A stretch of 9,386 bases of DNA. Origin: Candidatus Woesearchaeota archaeon CG11_big_fil_rev_8_21_14_0_20_43_8 (GTDB lineage Archaea > Nanobdellota > Nanobdellia > Woesearchaeales > CG08-08-20-14). The translations under genes and the position numbers were made by a program. This document shows positions 7,446 to 9,386 of the stretch, one piece after another (within the stretch, counting starts at the first letter, position 1; each line of letters starts with the position of its first letter). The stretch lies in assembly GCA_002762705.1 (NCBI GenBank), contig PCVE01000138.1, forward strand, positions 2,664 through 12,049, written 5' to 3'. The notes below the pieces were generated by a model, which was not told the origin of the DNA, searched no databases, and was given only the letters and a program-made list of their open reading frames with translations.

Positions 7446-9197
7446 TCAATGAAGTGGATTGTGCACATGGTGCACATGGACATAGCCTTTCTTTTTCTTC
7501 TTTTTCTTCCTAAGCAAGAGGAAGATGACTATCAAAAGGACGACAGCCGCGATCACAAGTGGGATTATCAGATCGAACCCTTTAATCTCGAGGATGAACT
7601 CACCGCTCGTCAATTTGAAGAGCGCGTCTTCTCTCTGCCCGTAGTATGCCTTGGCTTTAACTTTAGGATTATCGGCAAGATCAAGATCAGTCATCGCCTG
7701 ACGGACATAGACTGTCTTTGTCTCACCCGATGGCACGACAGTGCCTTTCTTCGAACCCACAGTTTGCTTCGCCTCATCGATCATCACATCGACAATCTCT
7801 GCAGAGACAAAGGCATCTACCCCACCAGTGTTCTCGACAACCACTCCGAACGCGCTGTTCTTCTTATCATAATGGACCGAAGCGATCTTCACTTGCGAAT
7901 TATCAAGTATCCGTGTGAATTCTATCTCTGTCGTGATGTCAAGGAGCTTTTCAAGAGAGCCAGATGATTCTCCATAGACGACAAAAAAATGCGCCTTCGC
8001 GCCAGATGCGATCTGCTCATCAAGCAGATATGTTATGGTCTTTGTCGCACCGCCTTCTATGAATATAGGTTCTGTGTCGCCGACAGTGAGATTTGTCGTG
8101 GTATCATAGACAGATATAGTCGATTTGAGATATGCCCCGACCTCGACACTGTTACGATAGGTCACTTCAAGGTTCCTGTTGAGTTCATTATACCGGACAG
8201 ATGCGACTGTGATAGACAGATCATACTTCGGCAGATAGAAAAGATCAAGGCCTTCGACCTTCGACATCGCACCAGTCGGAACACGCGCGCTTCTTGCGAA
8301 TTTGATATATGTCGTCACGCCAAGCTCTCTCTTGATGGTCGTCGCTGTCCTGACAAGATCGTTCCCGACAAGCACTGCCACTTTGATATCGCTTCCGGTA
8401 ATATATGTCTTGGTGACATCTGGGATATTGTCCTTTCCGATGAACACCACTGGCTCAAGCCCACTCATGATCTCATCTTCGATGAACTCGCCATTCGTGA
8501 TCACGATCTGTGTATGGGGATTGATCCCCCTATATTTTTTCACGATCTCTATATTTGTCGCGAACCTGTTGCCTTCATCGATGGTCTCAGGATCATACCC
8601 TGATAACACATCTCTCACTGCGCGATCAACGTGACCAATGATAGTCACTTTGTCGACGGTCGTGCTTCCAAGGAAATCCACGAGATCATCTATATTCAAT
8701 TCATCAGCGAACAGGACATACGAATCAGATACGACAGCATACGATGCTGCGGCGATAGCAAGATATCCATATGAATCATCGACGATCAGAAAGTCATCGA
8801 TGCCTTTATCCTCGACTATTCTTTTTGCAAGTTCAAGATTGACATTTGCGCTCTGCAGTCGTTCGACATTGAAACCTGCGGCTCTCATACTGCCTTCAAA
8901 ACCAGCGTAATAGACCTGACCAGATTCCACAAGAAGATAATCCTTGTTTTTCTCCAAAGTCTGTAGAAATATGATACCATGTTTTTGGCTCACAAAAAAA
9001 CTTGACTGAGAACCAGTCATCTTGGAATAGAGCATACCAGAATATACATCACGCCAGTCCTTCGAATTGATAAGCACAAAATCCTCAGTCGCCCCGGCCG
9101 CATTCACACTGATGCATACTGCGATAGAGAGGACTATCAACGCCAAAATTATATGAGAAAGCAGATAATATTTTCTCAGCCGCACCCCTTCTTCCAT
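7446..9197 (-). CDS. Membrane-anchored surface protein with CWB2-like repeats and C-terminal Lys/His-rich tail (583 aa)
   Basis: A complete gene from ATG at 9197 to TGA at 7446-7448. Residues about 8-34 are a signal peptide (RLRKYYLL, hydrophobic core, NAAGA cleavage region). Residues about 85-300 look like three degenerate cell wall-binding repeat 2 (CWB2, PF04122-type) units. Their ends are marked by SANVNLELAKRIVED (117-131), DEGNRFATNIEIVKKY (207-222) and GNDLVRTATTIKRELG (278-293), with VDKVTIIG (181-188) and PVVFIG (249-254) as the internal strands. Residues about 327-425 and 435-540 are two related CARDB/COG1361-like beta-sandwich domains. A single membrane helix (about 543-562) is followed by Arg-Lys7 and a short tail containing five His. 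Predicted topology: outside, one anchor, tail in the cytoplasm. In bacteria CWB2 domains hold proteins on anionic wall polymers; the ligand here is unknown. The ATG is preceded by GGGGGT at 9211-9204, a weak ribosome binding site. Likely first gene of a unit with the downstream giant protein. Confidence 0.93.
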   Translation of the reverse strand: MEEGVRLRKYYLLSHIILALIVLSIAVCISVNAAGATEDFVLINSKDWRDVYSGMLYSKMTGSQSSFFVSQKHGIIFLQTLEKNKDYLLVESGQVYYAGFEGSMRAAGFNVERLQSANVNLELAKRIVEDKGIDDFLIVDDSYGYLAIAAASYAVVSDSYVLFADELNIDDLVDFLGSTTVDKVTIIGHVDRAVRDVLSGYDPETIDEGNRFATNIEIVKKYRGINPHTQIVITNGEFIEDEIMSGLEPVVFIGKDNIPDVTKTYITGSDIKVAVLVGNDLVRTATTIKRELGVTTYIKFARSARVPTGAMSKVEGLDLFYLPKYDLSITVASVRYNELNRNLEVTYRNSVEVGAYLKSTISVYDTTTNLTVGDTEPIFIEGGATKTITYLLDEQIASGAKAHFFVVYGESSGSLEKLLDITTEIEFTRILDNSQVKIASVHYDKKNSAFGVVVENTGGVDAFVSAEIVDVMIDEAKQTVGSKKGTVVPSGETKTVYVRQAMTDLDLADNPKVKAKAYYGQREDALFKLTSGEFILEIKGFDLIIPLVIAAVVLLIVIFLLLRKKKKKKKGYVHVHHVHNPLH

Positions 9198-9211
9198 CCA
9201 AAAACCCCCAG

Positions 9212-9228
9212 ATATAATATTATTATAT
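9212..9228 (-). promoter_or_regulatory. TATA-box-like AT palindrome upstream of the 583-aa gene
   Basis: ATATAAT (9212-9218) and ATTATAT (9222-9228) are perfect inverted copies around a three-base spacer. Their centre is about 23 bases before the ATG (9197). An archaeal TATA box sits about 26 bases before the transcript start, so the transcript would begin at or near the ATG with almost no leader. A second A/T-rich candidate, ATTTAAAAAA, lies at 9250-9241. Confidence 0.45.
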
Positions 9229-9338
9229 GAATTGCCTGCTTTTTTTAAATGTTACTAAAGCGAGCGGGAAAAATGGACCTGATGAGCATTGCGTATAAGT
9301 CGCCCTATTTTATTTAGTCAATCGAAAACGACCACCCC

Positions 9339-9353
9339 CTGGTCACAGACCAG
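9339..9353. repeat. Short inverted repeat CTGGTC-ACA-GACCAG
   Basis: A perfect 6-bp stem with a three-base loop in the non-coding right flank. GACCA at 9330-9334 can pair instead with TGGTC at 9340-9344 around a five-C loop, so two exclusive hairpins are possible. Role unknown. Confidence 0.6.
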
Positions 9354-9357
9354 TGGC

Positions 9358-9378
9358 ATAATTCGCAAAGCGAATTAT
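9358..9378. repeat. Short inverted repeat ATAATTCGC-AAA-GCGAATTAT
   Basis: A perfect 9-bp stem with an AAA loop, five bases after the previous inverted repeat and close to the right edge. There is no following T-run on either strand within the window, so an intrinsic terminator is not well supported. It could be part of a dispersed repeat or an upstream gene's 3' end. Confidence 0.6.
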
Positions 9379-9386
9379 AAGTTTGC

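Larger units (their letters stand above)
9198..9386. other. Non-coding flank upstream of the 583-aa gene
   Basis: No convincing gene lies here on either strand: minus-strand frames close within at most 23 codons of the right edge. The stretch holds the TATA-like palindrome near the gene and two tandem inverted repeats near the edge. No tRNA T-arm (GTTCGA type) or other RNA gene signature was found. Confidence 0.6.

Noticed and set aside
7449..7967. A 172-codon open frame on the plus strand
   Set aside because: It is antisense to the C-terminal half of the 583-aa gene. Its translation is low-complexity and resembles no protein family.
7989..8603. A 204-codon open frame on the plus strand
   Set aside because: It lies wholly antisense to the 583-aa gene, which has a signal peptide, recognisable domains and a membrane anchor. 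The plus frame has no signal, domain or upstream site of its own.
9279..9290. TGATGA resembling a box C of a C/D guide RNA on the plus strand
   Set aside because: No CTGA box D follows at a suitable distance within the window, and no terminal stem is visible.
9321..9386. A possible tRNA or other structured RNA gene
   Set aside because: The inverted repeats do not form a cloverleaf, and no GTTCGA-type T-arm or acceptor pairing is present.

Overview
The window reads as one strand of an archaeal cell-surface locus. Both genes lie on the minus strand, in the order right to left: a 583-residue membrane-anchored surface protein (7446-9197), then the first 2465 residues or more of a giant secreted or surface multidomain protein (start at about 7395, running off the left edge at base 1 with no stop). 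Together they fill almost everything from 1 to 9197. The remaining 189 bases at the right edge (9198-9386) are non-coding and hold a likely promoter and two short inverted repeats. All sizeable plus-strand reading frames are antisense shadows of these two genes.

Organism: probably an archaeon, most likely of a DPANN-type lineage (Woesearchaeota, Pacearchaeota or relatives). The grounds are: signal peptide plus C-terminal anchor architecture, dense N-x-S/T sequons, T-rich intergenic tracts with TATA-like boxes about 25 bases before starts, frequent ATA, AGA and AGG codons, and several sequence signatures that I associate with large surface proteins of those genomes (an ARIN-x-x-x-W segment, LYKCKEWDF followed by PGFGE, a Cys-x4-Cys domain ending in GFSNYSASD, DUF2341 domains). 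The lineage is inferred from memory of these families, not from a search.

Layout of the giant protein, N to C (right to left on the map): signal peptide; two macroglobulin-like beta domains; a long beta-rich region with conserved archaeal signatures; DUF2341 copy 1; a concanavalin-A-like domain; five Ig-like domains; a jelly-roll-like domain; two 91-residue near-duplicate Ig-like repeats; another Ig-like domain; a Cys-pair beta domain; a further beta domain; DUF2341 copy 2; and an unrecognised segment cut by the window edge. The 583-residue partner has a signal peptide, three degenerate repeats resembling cell wall-binding repeat 2 (CWB2), two related beta-sandwich domains, one C-terminal membrane helix, and a Lys7 plus His-rich cytoplasmic tail.

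Working idea (inference): the genes form a two-gene surface module, with the smaller protein a membrane-anchored surface binding protein and the larger a giant adhesin or stalk-like glycoprotein. No enzyme active site was recognised in either. Nothing here is a defence system, CRISPR array, mobile element or RNA gene that I can support.
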